A DNA stretch of 64,000 bases from Dipetalonema caudispina (Eukaryota > Nematoda > Chromadorea > Rhabditida > Onchocercidae), in contig JABVXV010000001.1 in assembly GCA_013365325.1 (NCBI GenBank), positions 1,302,001-1,366,000 on the forward strand. The letters are read 5' to 3'. Of this stretch, positions 12,946-27,200 are shown piece after piece. Numbering within the stretch: the first letter of the stretch is position 1; every line of letters begins with the position of its first letter. Position numbers and translations under genes: made by a program. Below the pieces are notes generated by a model. It was not told where the DNA came from. It ran no database searches and saw nothing but the letters and a program-made list of their open reading frames with translations.

Positions 12946-14234
12946 AAGTTCGATCCAATCTTCAATCATGATGGATCGCCGAAGGCGGAGAGGCCCACTG
13001 GGTGCATACAAAGTTTACCTTTTTCGACTCCCTCTTTAGCAAGCAAAACCATTCCATTTAGCTTACACTTGATGGTCAATGATTCAACATTAATCCCCTC
13101 GACGCCTTCCATTCGGGGATAGCTTGCTTGCTTGGCTGACATTTCCTCTGCTAATCACAGTTAGCAATGCTTCCTCTTTCCTGTCACTTCAACTGTCATC
13201 TTCGCTTTCTCCTTTTACTTCTAGGCTCCTGTCATTCTCACTATTCCAATAAATTGCTAGACCAATAAGGCAACATTTGCTTATCAGTTAAGAAACGTTT
13301 GAAGAATCAAACGGTAATTTCATCTACTAATCAATGAGCATAACTGAAATTCATAGGTATTTCAACTTTCCATTGTTTAGAATAGTTAACGCGAACAGTG
13401 GAAATTCTTTCTTTCTCTCTTAACATTCGAATAATTATCCTCCAACAAATCGACAGCTGGCTCAGATAATATGCATAGCATATTAGTGCCTATTGAAATA
13501 TTTAATTTGCATATTAGAAGGATTTTATCTATTGATGTCCGTGCAATCTTTAATTTAACACTGAAATTTAAATATAAAGATTGGGAGGGAAATATTTTCG
13601 CAATGACAGATATATACATATTTATACATATTCAACTTCCTTCCCTTCAATATTACATGAACAGAAGTAATAGTCATTTCTCATGCAGATTCTAAGCGTC
13701 AAACTATTCACGTGATCGATCTATTGCGTTACGTCAAAGCAGTGATACGAATTATGCAGGAATCCATTAAATACTTTTGATTTCAGCATGATCGTCGTTT
13801 CAGACCAAATTTTGGGTGGTAAAATAGATGGGACAAAGTCCAGTGAAACTCATCGGAAATGATAAATATGCATCTATAAATTCCGAATCATTTTAACAAA
13901 AAATATGATTTGAAAAAAATTACGATATTAATGAAAGCGATTTCAACAATCTTTTTCAACTCGCTGTAAGTAAGACGACACTATTTTACGACAATATTTT
14001 CACGCAGTTATGCATTATTGTGGACTCCGTGACCTCTGACCCCCTCCAAATACATCTTCTATAATTTTTACATCATGAAAATCATTTTTGTAAGAAATTC
14101 TTGTAAAAAATTTTCTCACTGTCTAAATTAAAAACACTTGGAAACATCATCATAACATACTTTGCTAATTCACTAGAATAATTAGATTTGTCAGATTTTC
14201 TTTATAAGACATCGAATATAAAAGCTTCATGTGA

Positions 14235-14239
<5 letters not shown>

Positions 14240-14265
<26 letters not shown>

Positions 14266-14266
14266 A
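14240..14266. repeat. Poly-A run
   Basis: About 27 consecutive A on the plus strand. No flanking element was recognised. Confidence 0.9.
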
Positions 14267-15429
14267 GGAAATGAACAAAATGCTAACCATCAAACCATAC
14301 CTTTTAAATTTTCCAGCTGGCTGGAATGTCAGTTGTTCGAATCGAATGATTTTTTCTGTCCCAAAGCATTGCTGATATTTCGACGTCCTGTTGGAAGCTG
14401 TTGACCATATGTTTCGTCATCTCATGATATTGCTTACTCTTTCTAATCACGATAACATTGTTCAGGTTAAATTCTGCGAGAGGAAAAGTGATGGATTAAT
14501 TCATTTTTATTCTTTAATGTTATTTAAATGTAATACAAATCAATATTTATGCAGTAATAATATATAAAATTATGGGACACGGAAATTCCTTGTTGACAAT
14601 TAAGCAGTAACAGTGTGAAATTGATAATTCTTCCTCTCTATTGAAGTGCATATAATATAATAGCACAGATAATAGCTCCTGATAAATCGTCCATCGGGTA
14701 TATATATCATCTCTTTTCTTCGTGTACTCCTACAATTCCTGGCAATATTTGCAAATAAATCATTGTAAAGTGCCTAGTGGGTAAGTTTTATAGCCTAATA
14801 AATTACATGGTAACGTATTTTTTGTGATGGGTGAGGATTAAAAGCCTTGTGCAATATTATGTTTATTATCTCACACATTTCACTATTTTTATGGGTATCG
14901 TTAAATTATGAAATTGTTATCGCATATTTAATTACACTTTTCCTCTCTAATTAATCACAATTACTGTTACTAAAATTGACGAACATATTTAATTATCATC
15001 GCGATCGGATAAACATTTGGGATTATTTAACCATCTGATATAGATTGCTTAATTACAGTTTTATATACCTCAGTACTGGATATCATCGCTAAATTGTTTA
15101 ATTTAATTCAATCATTACTGGCCGCATATGTCTTACAAAGCTTTTTCTGACGGCTAATCGTTGCAGCCTAACAAAGCGATCATTTATCGTCGTTGATAAA
15201 TTTATTACAATCGATAGACAATTCAAAGCCAATTTGCAGTTGTCAGCCATAGTTTTCGCAATTAACAGCGTATAAGCGAAATATTCGGGAAATTTATGGG
15301 CTGTCGAAAATGAACTTCCAAAAAAATTTTGAATTTGGATCGAAAAATCGGAGAACCTCCCTCGCTGCACTTATTTGTTAGTCCCTTCCATCTACATATC
15401 ACTGATATGTTGTAGACCCAATTATATTA

Positions 15430-15503
15430 ACACACACATACATACATACATGCACACACGCACACACGCACACACGCACGCATACACGTCTACACATATA
15501 CAC
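15430..15503. repeat. CA/CG-type compound microsatellite
   Basis: CACACATACATACATGCACACACG-like units, imperfect. It generates a Cys/Val-rich open frame on the minus strand. Confidence 0.9.
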
Positions 15504-16310
15504 AAATTGAAACGTAAACATTGAACGTGTACCAATGCAGCAGTGTAGTAGACGGAAACGGTTAGAGAAAAGGACTGATCCGAGTTTGCAAGGATTACAA
15601 AGAGAAATGTTTGTTTTATAAAAAAAGGAAAGTTTCATCGATGAAATAATACTGCATGCCATATGCATGCAACCATCACATGCACATTCCTGCATTTAAA
15701 TGAATCGCCCATCTTTAGAGCAAACAGAAATGCATGCATGCACACACCAACATATCAATATTAACAATCTGACTGTTTTCAAATTTCAAAAAATGTCATG
15801 TTTCACTGTTATTTACAAGAGAAAACGTTGCAAATGTTTTGACCGAAAATGTCGAAAAATAATATGCAAGTAAATAAGGCATGTACGAGTATTGCAATAT
15901 AAGCCAAACTTCCTTTAGTGCTATTTAATTAGCCAGCAACTTTCGAAGAATTTTCTTGGAAACATCAACAATTATATGCAAGTCAGTTGTGGCCAGATGT
16001 TTTGATCATCGATCATAAAATGTCCAATGCAATATGCAATTGTGCCATCATCGAGGCAAGCTCGACTAAATGATCTGATAATTAAGTTGATAATGATTAT
16101 GGTAAAATAGTATTTTATTTCGTCACATAGTAATACACAACTTAATCTTTTTTTTTCTCTTTTTTTTTCTCTCAAAAACATCACTTTTATTTGCGGTAAA
16201 TTCAATAATTTGTTAAAATTTCGTGCAAAAATATATGAACGACAGATAGCTGAAAGTTGAATGAATGCTCCACAACATTGCAAAGATCGAAGTAATATTT
16301 AAATTTAAGC

Positions 16311-16870
16311 TATTCAATATTTTTCAATTTCAATGCGCCTTTATACGAATCTATTATAATTTCACAAATGAATGTATAAGCAATGTATAAAAAATATGTA
16401 GAAGAATTAAGAAGTTGAACCCACATAATCAAACCATTATCGCATATTGTTGGAAAATTCGGAAAAAGTAATTTAGAGCAAGGAAAGTAATTTTCTTAAA
16501 ACATGAAACTGGTCGATGGAATCCATTTTTGTTTGCCAGAAATTTCACACCTGTTTTAACGATTTAAGCGGTCAATTGTTTGTGCAGCTACAACTATGTA
16601 CAAGTGAAGTGATTTTGATTTCATGGATTGAAAAATCCGGTTTTGCAACTTTGATAGTCGCCGTATCCGGATTTCTTTTGCTGCACATATATACAATTGT
16701 TACTCCACGCAACTTTATTAGATTTTGGTCGATACTATATTTTCGCTGTACGTTGCATTTAGACTATTTAATATTTTTCAATTCGCTTCTGTAGGAAATT
16801 GTTATAATTTCACAAATGAATATATGGATAGCATACAAAAAATTTGCGGAAAAACTAATTAGTTGAAGCA
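16311..16870. repeat. Diverged direct duplication, two copies about 450 bp apart
   Basis: Copy A (about 16311-16419) and copy B (about 16765-16867) share TATT(C/T)AATATTTTTCAATT, then TTATAATTTCACAAATGAAT, then a tail ending AGTTGAA, in the same order and orientation. The 66-base core is roughly three-quarters identical by eye. No coding signal or terminal repeats were recognised, so this is either an old local duplication or fragments of a dispersed repeat. Confidence 0.6.
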
Positions 16871-17969
16871 TTTTTTGAAAATTTTCCGAGATGTTTTCTA
16901 TGCACAATTTTTTCCTTCCAGATTCTGAGCATTTATTTTTCAGAATTTTAAGAGAATTAAAACAAAGCTATTCAGGAATTGGAATATCAATCCATATTTT
17001 TAAGCTTTTTTTTTTTTGAGCTAAATAAGGGAAGGAAAGTGGTGAGAATGGTATAATTTTAAATATGTACAGAATTGGATTTCTTTCTCTTTCTCAATAA
17101 TGCAGGCTTTTTTCTGTGTTAATTAGCGCACCTGTCGCTAAGGCCTGTTTCTACTCTAATTATACATCTGTTGTTTATTCGGCTAAAAAATTCACTCTTG
17201 ATATTTCATTACAGTTTGCATTTGGCACTTTTAAACTGCAATGAAATGTCTTCGTCAAATCACTTCCAAAAAAAGATGACTCAATATTTGATATATCTTC
17301 TTACCACCATCAATGTTCACACAAAAAACTACGATGATTGCGAAGATAGTGCATGGAAATGGAAATGATAAGGGTAAAGAACCGGAAATAGAAGGAAACT
17401 AATATACTTAAAACTACATTTATCTCTATCGGATCTCAATGATATTGATGGCATTGCATTAAAAGTGCCAGTATTTTTAAGAATGTTAATTTACATTTTA
17501 TGAAAATATTTCATTTCACATATCCTACTTTTAGCATAACTAATGTAAATTTCAATATAAATTTTATGATTCGCATTAGAGAGGACACTTTTTCTTGTGA
17601 TTACTGTGATTACTTTGAGTTATTGAAGAACATTGCAGAATTATGATTGTTGATGAAAACTTTAACTGAAGGAATATGTGCAAAGTGAAAGTTATTTCTT
17701 AGCACTTGTTACATCACATTTCAGTTGCTTCGCATAAATTTGATTAAATTATTAAATTTATTTATTAAAATTAGCGAAACTTTTGGGATCAGCGATACAT
17801 CAAAATGACACCCCCATTAGTTCGTCTATTTGAAAATTTTGAAAATTGACGATGCCATTGACAATCTCGATGAGAAGTTCCGATCAAAAGTTAGCGTAAG
17901 AGCAAACTATTAAGGTCATAAGCCCTCAACATAAATTTTCTAATGTGAGGATTCTTTTTTAGAACTCTC

Positions 17970-18010
17970 TGTCTGTGTGTGTGTGTCTGTGTATGTTTGT
18001 GTGTGTCTAC
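17970..18010. repeat. GT dinucleotide microsatellite
   Basis: CTGTCTGTGTGTGTGTGTCTGTG-like alternation, imperfect. Confidence 0.9.
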
Positions 18011-21000
18011 GTATATATGTGTAATTCTATGTCGTATGCGACAATACCGCTTTACCTTCCTTTACATTTTCTTGTTCTGATAATCATTTATATGAATGAC
18101 TGACTGTTGCTGCTGGGTGCTGTTGCGTAAATGTATTGAATTAAAAGAGGTTCTTATTGAAAAAAAAAAAAAAAAAAAAAGTGGTAAAAAAGAAGGAATA
18201 GAAATAAAGATGAAGTTGTGTAAGAACAGGTCTTACTTCCTTCCATAGCATTCTATTCCTGTTTCACGTTTGATAACTTCTGTCAGCTTTCCACTTTTCA
18301 ATCAATCTTCCATTCACCCTTCTTCTTTGACTATCATGTGATAATGACCAACTGAAATATATCTCCATCATCATCAACCTTCTTTTCTCCTATCATACAA
18401 AGCGTGCTGTGACATCTGGATTGAACAGCTACGATCTCTTGTAGGAGTTTCGTTCTTCAATGTCAAGATCTTTTGTTGTGTATTATGAATCCTACTTATG
18501 AATTCTGATCAAACAGTAAATATTTACTTCATTGATATCCGATTAGACTCTGTTTGAAACTGAAGGATCATGTTTGATACAAAAATCTAAGGGGAAGCTT
18601 GATGTGTGGAACTAGTTGGAACAAATTGCTGTTTAGCGGGATACTGTTGGACTATTAGACATCAGAATACTATTAGCCGGTCTAAAAAGTCCACCATACG
18701 GATCTGGATTTACTGAGCTTGCTTGCAATAGTAATTCAGTTCGTCGAAAAAATGAAGGCGTCAAACTAGCGGTTAATTTAATTTACTTAACACTAAATTA
18801 CGACACTATTTTGATTAACCCATTTCGACTTGACTGTCAATAATTTTGAAATATGTGTACAACCACATTCCATGACCTGATTTGCATGAGCAATGCATGC
18901 ATTCGTGATGCTATCAGCAGTGTCCTTTTTGTGGCATATCATAGCACCATTTCAGTACCAGTCAGTGCTATGAAAAATTTACTTTCGCCTTATTAAATAT
19001 TCAGGAAAGGTAAAAAGTACTTTACCTCACACTTCACCATTATTACTGTAGTATGAAATTACTGTAACTAGAAGGAAATATTTGTTAATCTCAAAAAGAT
19101 GAATGCCTCATTTGTAATTTCATGTTTTGTCGAATTCATCAATTGCCCTAAATCTTCGGAATTAATTATCTTAGTTAGCATAGTAACGATGTTACTGAGC
19201 TTAATAAATTTTTATTATTTTACAATAATAATTGTTTAATTTTTGACATAATTTAGGGAAATTTCTCAATATCATTTTATTTCTTCTTCTCTTATTTCAT
19301 TTTCTCTACGTCTTCCTTCTTTTTACTACATTAAATTTAACAAGCATAGAAGGGATTGTTTGATATGGTGCGCTTATTTTCATGATTTATGTATCGTTCA
19401 ACACACCGAAAGTCCATTTCCGTTGAAGAAGAAGTAATTAAATAATGGGATTGTTAGGAGCTAAATCTCTTATGTAATCAGTACATTCTTAATTAATTAA
19501 TGATCCCTGTCTTAGAAGACTGCCTTTTCTTGTTTTTATCATTGTTTCATCGATGTTATATCCCTGAGGGCTTATCACTGTGATAAAAAGTTGTAAGGAC
19601 AGAAGATGTGTTCATCTCTTATTCGAACCAGTATTTTTATTTTTTTAAAGTTACTGAGAAAATTTCTCTCTGTGGAAAATTTGAAGATGCTAGTTATTTC
19701 AAACAATAAAAGCATTAGTAAGTACTTGTTGAAGTAAAATCGAAACAGTACAAGGGTATCTTATGAAGCAAAGAATTTTGCAAGGCTGCATACCTAAGCT
19801 TCGTCGATCGGTACCCTCTGAATTTGCCCTTTTGTCATACCCGACTCTATCAAAATAAACCTGCTCGGCCGGATTCATACGACGCGGAACAGAAAGCAGC
19901 ACTGATAAAAACTTCTGTCTTAGACAATCATGTGCTATTAACCCCCGCTCCAACAGTTTTTTCAGCGATTATCAAAAATCGATACACATTTCTATACAAT
20001 GGTAATAGCCTTAAATATTTTACTTAATGCTAAACAATAAGGATGTCCATTGGGCGTTTTTTATTTGTATTTTGTGCATTGGAACCTGTTGACGTAAACA
20101 GTGATGGATTAGATCTACCTATTCCCTCCTCCTCTTCAGTTATCGTATTTGATAGCAGCTTAAACTTTTTTTCAGTAGAAACACAAAAGATCCAGCAGTA
20201 CTTGTATCGCCTACAAATGAACAAACCTCAACCTCAAATCAATCAAGTTCAAGCCATCAACTTACTTCATTCTTAGCCAAATTGCTTTTGTTCCAGTTCC
20301 TAATTTTAAGCTTATGCTTAAAAATTTAATGTCATTTAACGTCTCTCTGTTCAAAATGTTCGGTGAAATTTGAAGATGAATCATCTCTTCTCATGTTCCG
20401 TCCTAAATATTATCATTATTTTCATTTTTTTGATCATCATTTTCTCAACTTTTACTCTAACTTCTCATCAATACATTTATTTGAATGTTGTAAAGTATCA
20501 TTATATGATCAAAAGAAGCGAAATCATTGCATCCTCAAGGCTGAACCTTTATAGCCTGATTTGATAGATGGATATAAAGTTTGCTATTTCGTTTAATATT
20601 GATCAGCACTGATAACAACCCTCACGATAATACAAACTATAAAAGTTATCACGATTGATTTCCTTCAGTCATTTTCCTCTTATTTTCTTGCAAAAATACA
20701 TGATTACCACTCATAGAGTAGCCATGAAGGTCATTGCTTCGTTCCACTTCTCAATTACATTCCCCGAAGAGATATCACTTTCATATTCTTACCGTTTTCT
20801 CCCGATCCTTGGGTAAATTCAATCCTCTTTTCTAAAAAAAAAAAAAAAAAAACCGACGAAGTTGCAAAAAAGCATCGATCATCACTGATTTCTATCAATA
20901 AAAGGCGTAATACACCTCTTGATAACATTAACATTATCGATTCAATTCTATTATTTCCTATAATCAGTCCATCCAGCAGTACTGATAATATTAATTCTTA

Positions 21001-21204
21001 TTATTCAAATTTTCAACATTTACTTCGCTGTTGTAATTCTTGTCACCATATGCTTCTATCTCTCAATGAATCCTCTTCTATTTTTACCAGCCATTTATGT
21101 AACCTAATAATTGATAAATTACTTGCTAAATGAAAGAATATATGCGATAAGATCTGTATTAAGAGAGATAAACTGATAAATTGAATGATTATTGATTGTT
21201 CATT

Positions 21205-21213
21205 TCATTTCAG
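21205..21213 (+). promoter_or_regulatory. Possible spliced-leader trans-splice acceptor of the Regnase-like gene
   Basis: CATTTCATTTCAG ends at 21213, 56 bases before the proposed start codon, in a pyrimidine-rich context like the gene's cis acceptors. Filarial mRNAs are often SL-trans-spliced shortly upstream of the ATG. It could equally be the acceptor of a cis-spliced 5'UTR intron. Confidence 0.35.
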
Positions 21214-21269
21214 AATCCATCAACTTGTAGTACATAACTGTAGCACGAGAATTTCCTATTTGACATGCA

Positions 21270-24200
21270 ATGCCAGTTGAGGCACAGGTAGATGTATCGA
21301 CTGCAAATATTAGCAAACATTCACATTTGAGACGAATTTCTGCTGATGAAGCAACTATTCCAATGGTACAGGATAACGAATCAGTTAGGTAATTTGCTCA
21401 AAACCGAATAGTCGGTACTTCATCCATTAGATTAAAATATCATATCCACTATAAGTTTTTTTTTTTTTTTGCCAGAACCACCAGGTAATTTTGCTAGAAA
21501 TCAATGGACAACATTAAGAATATGGCCAAGTTATTCACTGCTGTTTAATCTACAGATTTTAATAGTATTAGCTCTTGGAGAGGTATAGGTTAGATTCCTA
21601 TCTTCAATTTGTTTCCCCTATTTTTATGAGATCCAATTTTGATTTTTCGAATTGGAGATATTTTTCAAGTAATAGTAATTTTCTCAAAAGTTATTGCAAA
21701 CTTCAGCAACAAAGGGATAGTATCTGTCAATATGGTAGAATCACATGATTCCTGCTATTCGAGCTGTTCGGAAGAGTCGCACAGCTCATTATCGCGGGAA
21801 CCATCGGATAATATTGCGAAAGAAATTGCACAACTGAATGTAACTGATACAAAATCAAGTACGACAGCTAGAGGAATTGAACAGCAACATCTCTTTCTCC
21901 AAAATATAGATTTCGCGATACGGCTTGGATATTCTATAGAACAGTTGAAAACAGTCCTTGGAAAGCTTGGAATGAGTGCCAGACAGGTAAAAAAATTAAT
22001 TCAAATTCAATTGATTCCATTTGTTTCCAATTCAATTCTAACTTCATTTTCTTTATTTAATTTTATTTATTCATTGTTTAATTTTCTTTTGGATTCAATT
22101 TCAACTTCATCTTTTTTTTACTTCTTAATTATAAGAAATACATTTGGAATGATAAATTTTATCTGACATTTCAACACATATATTTTCAGTGTATTTGAAA
22201 GTTTTTTTTTTCCTAGCAAAGTAAATAGTAAAGCATTCTGTAAAAGAATTGCTTGATGCAGATCAAGATCTAACTTAATCAGGCTAATGCAGATCAGAAT
22301 TTAATTTAATCGGGCTGGTGCGTCATCGTTTAAATTTACTAAAACTAATGCTTGTTATCAATATATTTTAATATCTATCTCTTTACAATATGTATTACCC
22401 ATAGCCACCTGTACTGATTACCCAATAATATTTGTTTGAGTTAGGTGAACGTCGTGAACGATTTGAGAAATAAATAGGAAGGAGGCAGCTTTTTTTCCAT
22501 ATATTTGAATTGGCAATATTTTGTCGCATGTGTGATAAGGTGAAAAGCTTATCGATGGTGCAATTTCTTAGGAATAATTTCGTATTTTAATTCAATGATT
22601 TTCGATGCTCTTTTTGCAATTCTTATTGTTTTCTATTCAAATAAGTCGTTTCATAGTTTTTCTTCTCCAACTAAATTAGATTTTGGGTTATTCTATATTT
22701 GGTGAATACATTTCTGCTACAAGTCCTTGTAAGATGTAAAAATTCGGTGCTGATCACTAATATAAAGATTAATTCAGATGCTAGGTTGCACATGCATAAA
22801 TTTTTGCAAACTGCAGTTCCGGTTCGGGAAATGAATATTACAAATATTGTTAGGCATTTTATCATTTTAGTGACATTACCTGAAATATCGGAATCTTGGA
22901 TAAGGCTGCGGCAAACAAAAGGACAACTTGTTGCCAAAAGAATCGGTAATTTCGTCATAGGTCAATAATCCTTTTGGAACGGTGTTGATAGGCTTACACC
23001 GTACAGAGTAATTCTCGCACAAATGCTTATCAAATAGCTATAATCATATTTCAATAAATTTTCTTTAAGATCAAAGGACACAATCATTCGATGTTACTTT
23101 TGTTCAGTTGTAGATCAAGTTTTAGGATCAGATACTTGATGAGTTGATCAAACTTGGACCTGGAATGATGAATCGAGGTTCAAAAGTGGTTGAAAATAGG
23201 TCGCCAAACATCCCCAACACAGAACTTCGCAGTATCGTTATCGATGGTTCCAATATCGCTATGACGTTTGTTTCCCTCACTTATTACTCATCTCATTACC
23301 ATTTTTGATTTGAATTTAAGCTTACTAACTAATCTCAGCATTTGAACTACGGAAGCTAAGTCAATAAGTAGTTGTTACTGAAAACTTACAAACATATTTG
23401 AAGTACAATTGAACATAAAATCATGAATGATCCGTAATTGCAAAATTTGTTTTTCACTAACTAATTTTAATACTTCTCTTTAACATTGAACCCTGAACCA
23501 GAACTTATCAGTGACCTTGATTTGTAGTCAATATTAAATTACTGAAATGGGTAAATGTAGTTTAGTCCATTTATTTTATGTTAAAGCATTGACCTTAGAT
23601 AAGTTTTTCCTTTATACCTGTTCCATCCGAAGATGAATGGGAAATTTGAGTTATATTCCGCAATGATTTTTGCAAAAAGAGAATAGCAAGAAAGGGACTG
23701 AAATCAAATAGAAATTAAAATATAAATCAATAATAATTTCTTCTACTAATTCGTCCGTCACATTTTCTAAGTTTTGTTTACCAAAAAGAAATTTGATATA
23801 CATTTTATGAATTTTTGACGATACGGTGAAAATGAACCGCTGGGATCTACCAATCTATATTAAATTTTATTTGGATGACAAAATCTCGCCGGATTTATTT
23901 GGATTATTTCGATTTTTTTTCTTTTTTAAGTTAAGTTAAATTAACAAGAAAAACCAGAACTTTTGATGATATAAGTCTCTGCGACAAAGTATCAAGACAA
24001 ATTTGTCACAGTATTCTCTTGGAACTTGTCATCTTGATAAAAAAATATTGCATACTTAATTTGTTAGTGCTAGCATATTTTTATTTCCTCAATAACTTTA
24101 TTATTAATAAATCAAATTAAAAGTGGAAAGGTCATTATTTATATTTTTGATCAGCTCTGTATAAACTGCCCATTTCCTTTCATCCTTAATTTATATCCTT

Positions 24201-27200
24201 AAAGCAAATATTTCTAATAGTTTTATCGCATTATATTGTTTTTTTTTTTTTTTTTTTCAATAAAAGCAGCTTCGAATAAATGATTCAAAAACATCAAAAA
24301 TCTGAGAACAAACGATAAATACATATTACAATAACCAAAGATTTGTCTATAATCTGAATAAAAATTAATGAAGTCATTTTAAATTTAAATTAAGTCTTAT
24401 CTTTCGAGATGAATCATATGCAATTCGATATGGATGATATTTTATTGCGATATGCTTAGATAAAGCACAGTTTTCTTTGTAAAGTCTTACTGTAAATGTG
24501 TGTATTTTATCTTTTTTTCACTATCAATTTATCAATCAAGCGGTTAGGAAAGAAAAATTTGAGGGAATTTCAGATATGGCCGCAAAGAGGTATTTTCTTG
24601 TCGTGGTATACGTGAATGTGTACAATTTTTCCGTAATCGTGGTCATACAGACATAATTGTTTTCGTTCCGCAATTTCGACGTGAAACAGCTCGTTCGGAT
24701 TGTCCAATCACCGATCAGTATATACTTTTCGAATTAGAAAAAGAAAATATCTTAGTAAGTGTTATCTTTTCTTTCTCCGATTGAGTACAGCCAAGAGAGA
24801 CCGTTAGGACGTTACTTGGCCTTGGAATTCCAAGAATAACTGTAAGTGATTCGATATGAAGTCACATTTTCTTTTATTAACTTAAAAAAATACTCGAGTT
24901 TACTCATACTGATCTATTATTTATTGTCAAAGCTTCGCTTGATTTTTTGTCAATGATTTTGAAAGTTTCAAGATTAAATTTGGAAGTTTAATGAAAGTCA
25001 AGAGGAGATAGTGATCATAATTCTAAAACTATCATTCTTAACTTAACTGATTCAGTGAGTGTAGAAGTTTATAGGTATGGACACCATCACGTCGCATTAA
25101 TGGTCGTCGAATTGTTTGTCATGATGATCGGTATATCCTGAAAACAGCGGAAGAAAAGGATGCAGTAATAGTAAGTAATGATGAGTATCGAGATTTAATC
25201 AAAGAAAATCCACAATATCGTACGCTAGTCGATGAAAGGCTTTTAATGTATTCATTTGTTGATGGAAGGTATGATTTTTTTTATCTCTTCAGAAATTCAT
25301 TTGACCATTTTGTGGCCGTGTAATAGTCCATTTCTGGGTAGTAATGATTTTGGAGCTTCAATGAGTAAAACTTTGAAATAAACTGATCCCTATGGCCATA
25401 CTCAACTAATTCGTTACAAAGGCTTCAGAATGTATGATGTATTCTTCTAATTATTTCGCTTCAATTCATTTTATTGTTTCAGAATTTTAATTTCCCTCCT
25501 ATTTTCATTAATTTTATTTTTATCAAGCATGTTTTTCTCGGGTAAAGTTTTATTGAAAATTCCTCAGTGAAGCATTTGTAAATCAAATCTTCTGAATCTC
25601 AGTTAAGCTTGCCGTACGAAGCAATATCTTAAGCTTTTGCTTACTTAATATTTATGCAGCAAGGTATGGTATCTCTGCTTTCAAAAATTTCCGAAGACTT
25701 TTTGGCTTGTTTTGCAAGGTTTATGCCACCCGATGATCCACTTGGAAGACATGGACCAAAGTTAGCACAGTTCTTGAGAAAGGGAAATCGACAATCACAG
25801 TCACAAGTTTGTCCATATGCACGAAGATGTACCTACGGGAATAAATGCAAGTGAGATTTTGAGTAATATTTGAGATAAGCTTACGATTTCGATGAAGTGA
25901 ATAATTTCAAATGTTGAGAAAGAAATTGAGAGAGTGTAAATCTTTCATGTAAAAAAAATTTTTTCACTATCAGTAATACTCAAAAATTTAAATAATACTC
26001 AGATCTTTATCAGATATTATCATCCGGAAAGACCGAACGGTATTCATATCAGTGTTACGGATCGATTGATGAATGAAAAACAACGAAGACAGTGTCTTTC
26101 TACCTGTTTGTTCTTTTGCTTGTTTTTCAAATGTATTTTCTCGAATTCTCTTCATCATAAGTTGATAACTTTTCAAACATTTTTTGATTAGAATTGGAAT
26201 TTTAAGTTATTATAGAAAAAATTAAGATCTGATGAGAGAGTAGCCTTACTTTTTTATTCCACAAAAATTTTAAAATACTTGAAATGAAATTGCTCTTCTT
26301 GACACTTCTAATCAAATTAGCGAATCGGTATCTGAGAAAACTTGTGCTTCAAATTCGTTCAAGATTAGGAACAACTATCCTTCCTGTACATTTATTCCAT
26401 TTTGATATTAATCTACGATATCATATTAATAATTTAAATTTAAACATATTTGCAGATACATCCCAACCAATAACAATTCCTCATGATCATATGGATCGTC
26501 CAGCGATCATTCGAACACAAAGCTTGAATATATCAGCTTCGGAGAAAATGATAGCATGTGAAGACGATAAAGTAAGTTTGTTTTTCATAATACATTCACT
26601 TTTGATAGTTCAGTTTTGAGATTAAAGTTTAAATTTTAGAGGCTGATACGGAACTCAATGAATTATCATCAGAAGGAACCGATGCAACCTCTGCCTTCTT
26701 TACCACCATCTCAACTTTCTGTTTCTAGCATTCAACAAACGACGATTCCATTTCTTCAGAATCTACCAATATCACTAGATTGGACTCATCAAATTCTTGA
26801 TCAACATTGCTGCACCTTATCAAATCATTCCCAGAAAGTGATAAATCATCTTAAGCCTTCCGTACCTATGACCCCTATAATTAGTTGTAATCCTTCTGCA
26901 ACAAATATTCCTCATCATTGTTATAGTCATACAACAATACCTCCTGTTTATCTGCCCAACTCATATATCGGCTTACCTTGTCCAAATGGTATGTTCCTTT
27001 CAAAATGCTTTTAATTTCCTCATTTTCATGAGAGTGAAAAAAGCAATAGAACTAAAAATTTCGTAGAAAAGTAAAATATTCTTTCGAAAAAACTGAAATA
27101 TTCCATGTGATTAAAAAATTCAAAAGTTAAAAAATTCAGAACTCTCCGAAGTCCATTGCCCTCGTAATTGTTCATCATGAAGATGTATTATGAAATTGAA

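Larger units (their letters stand above)
9308..21269. other. Gene-poor intergenic region between divergent Frizzled and Regnase-like genes
   Basis: About 12 kb with no exon that could be supported. It should contain the promoters of both divergent genes. It holds ATCT, CA, CT and GT microsatellites, several A/T homopolymers, a TGGATG-rich stretch (12841-12960), a diverged local duplication (about 16311-16420 against 16765-16870) and one short coding-like patch on the minus strand near 19.8 kb. Open frames at 12308-12553, 12845-13039, 15399-15695 and 16516-16794 come from simple repeats or have no recognisable family features. Confidence 0.6.

Noticed and set aside
12308..13039. Several open frames on both strands, including a Cys/Val-rich and a Trp/Met-rich one
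   Set aside because: They read through CA, TC and TGGATG repeats and are explained by simple sequence.
14330..14342. GTTCGAATC resembling a tRNA T-loop
   Set aside because: No acceptor stem, anticodon arm or D-arm could be placed around it on either strand.
16516..16794. 92-codon plus-strand frame with a hydrophobic stretch
   Set aside because: Overlaps copy B of the diverged duplication and has no signature; hydrophobic frames are common in AT-rich DNA.
22671..22968. Overlapping open frames on both strands in a Regnase-like intron
   Set aside because: No recognisable family; the position inside a phase-consistent intron argues against an independent gene.
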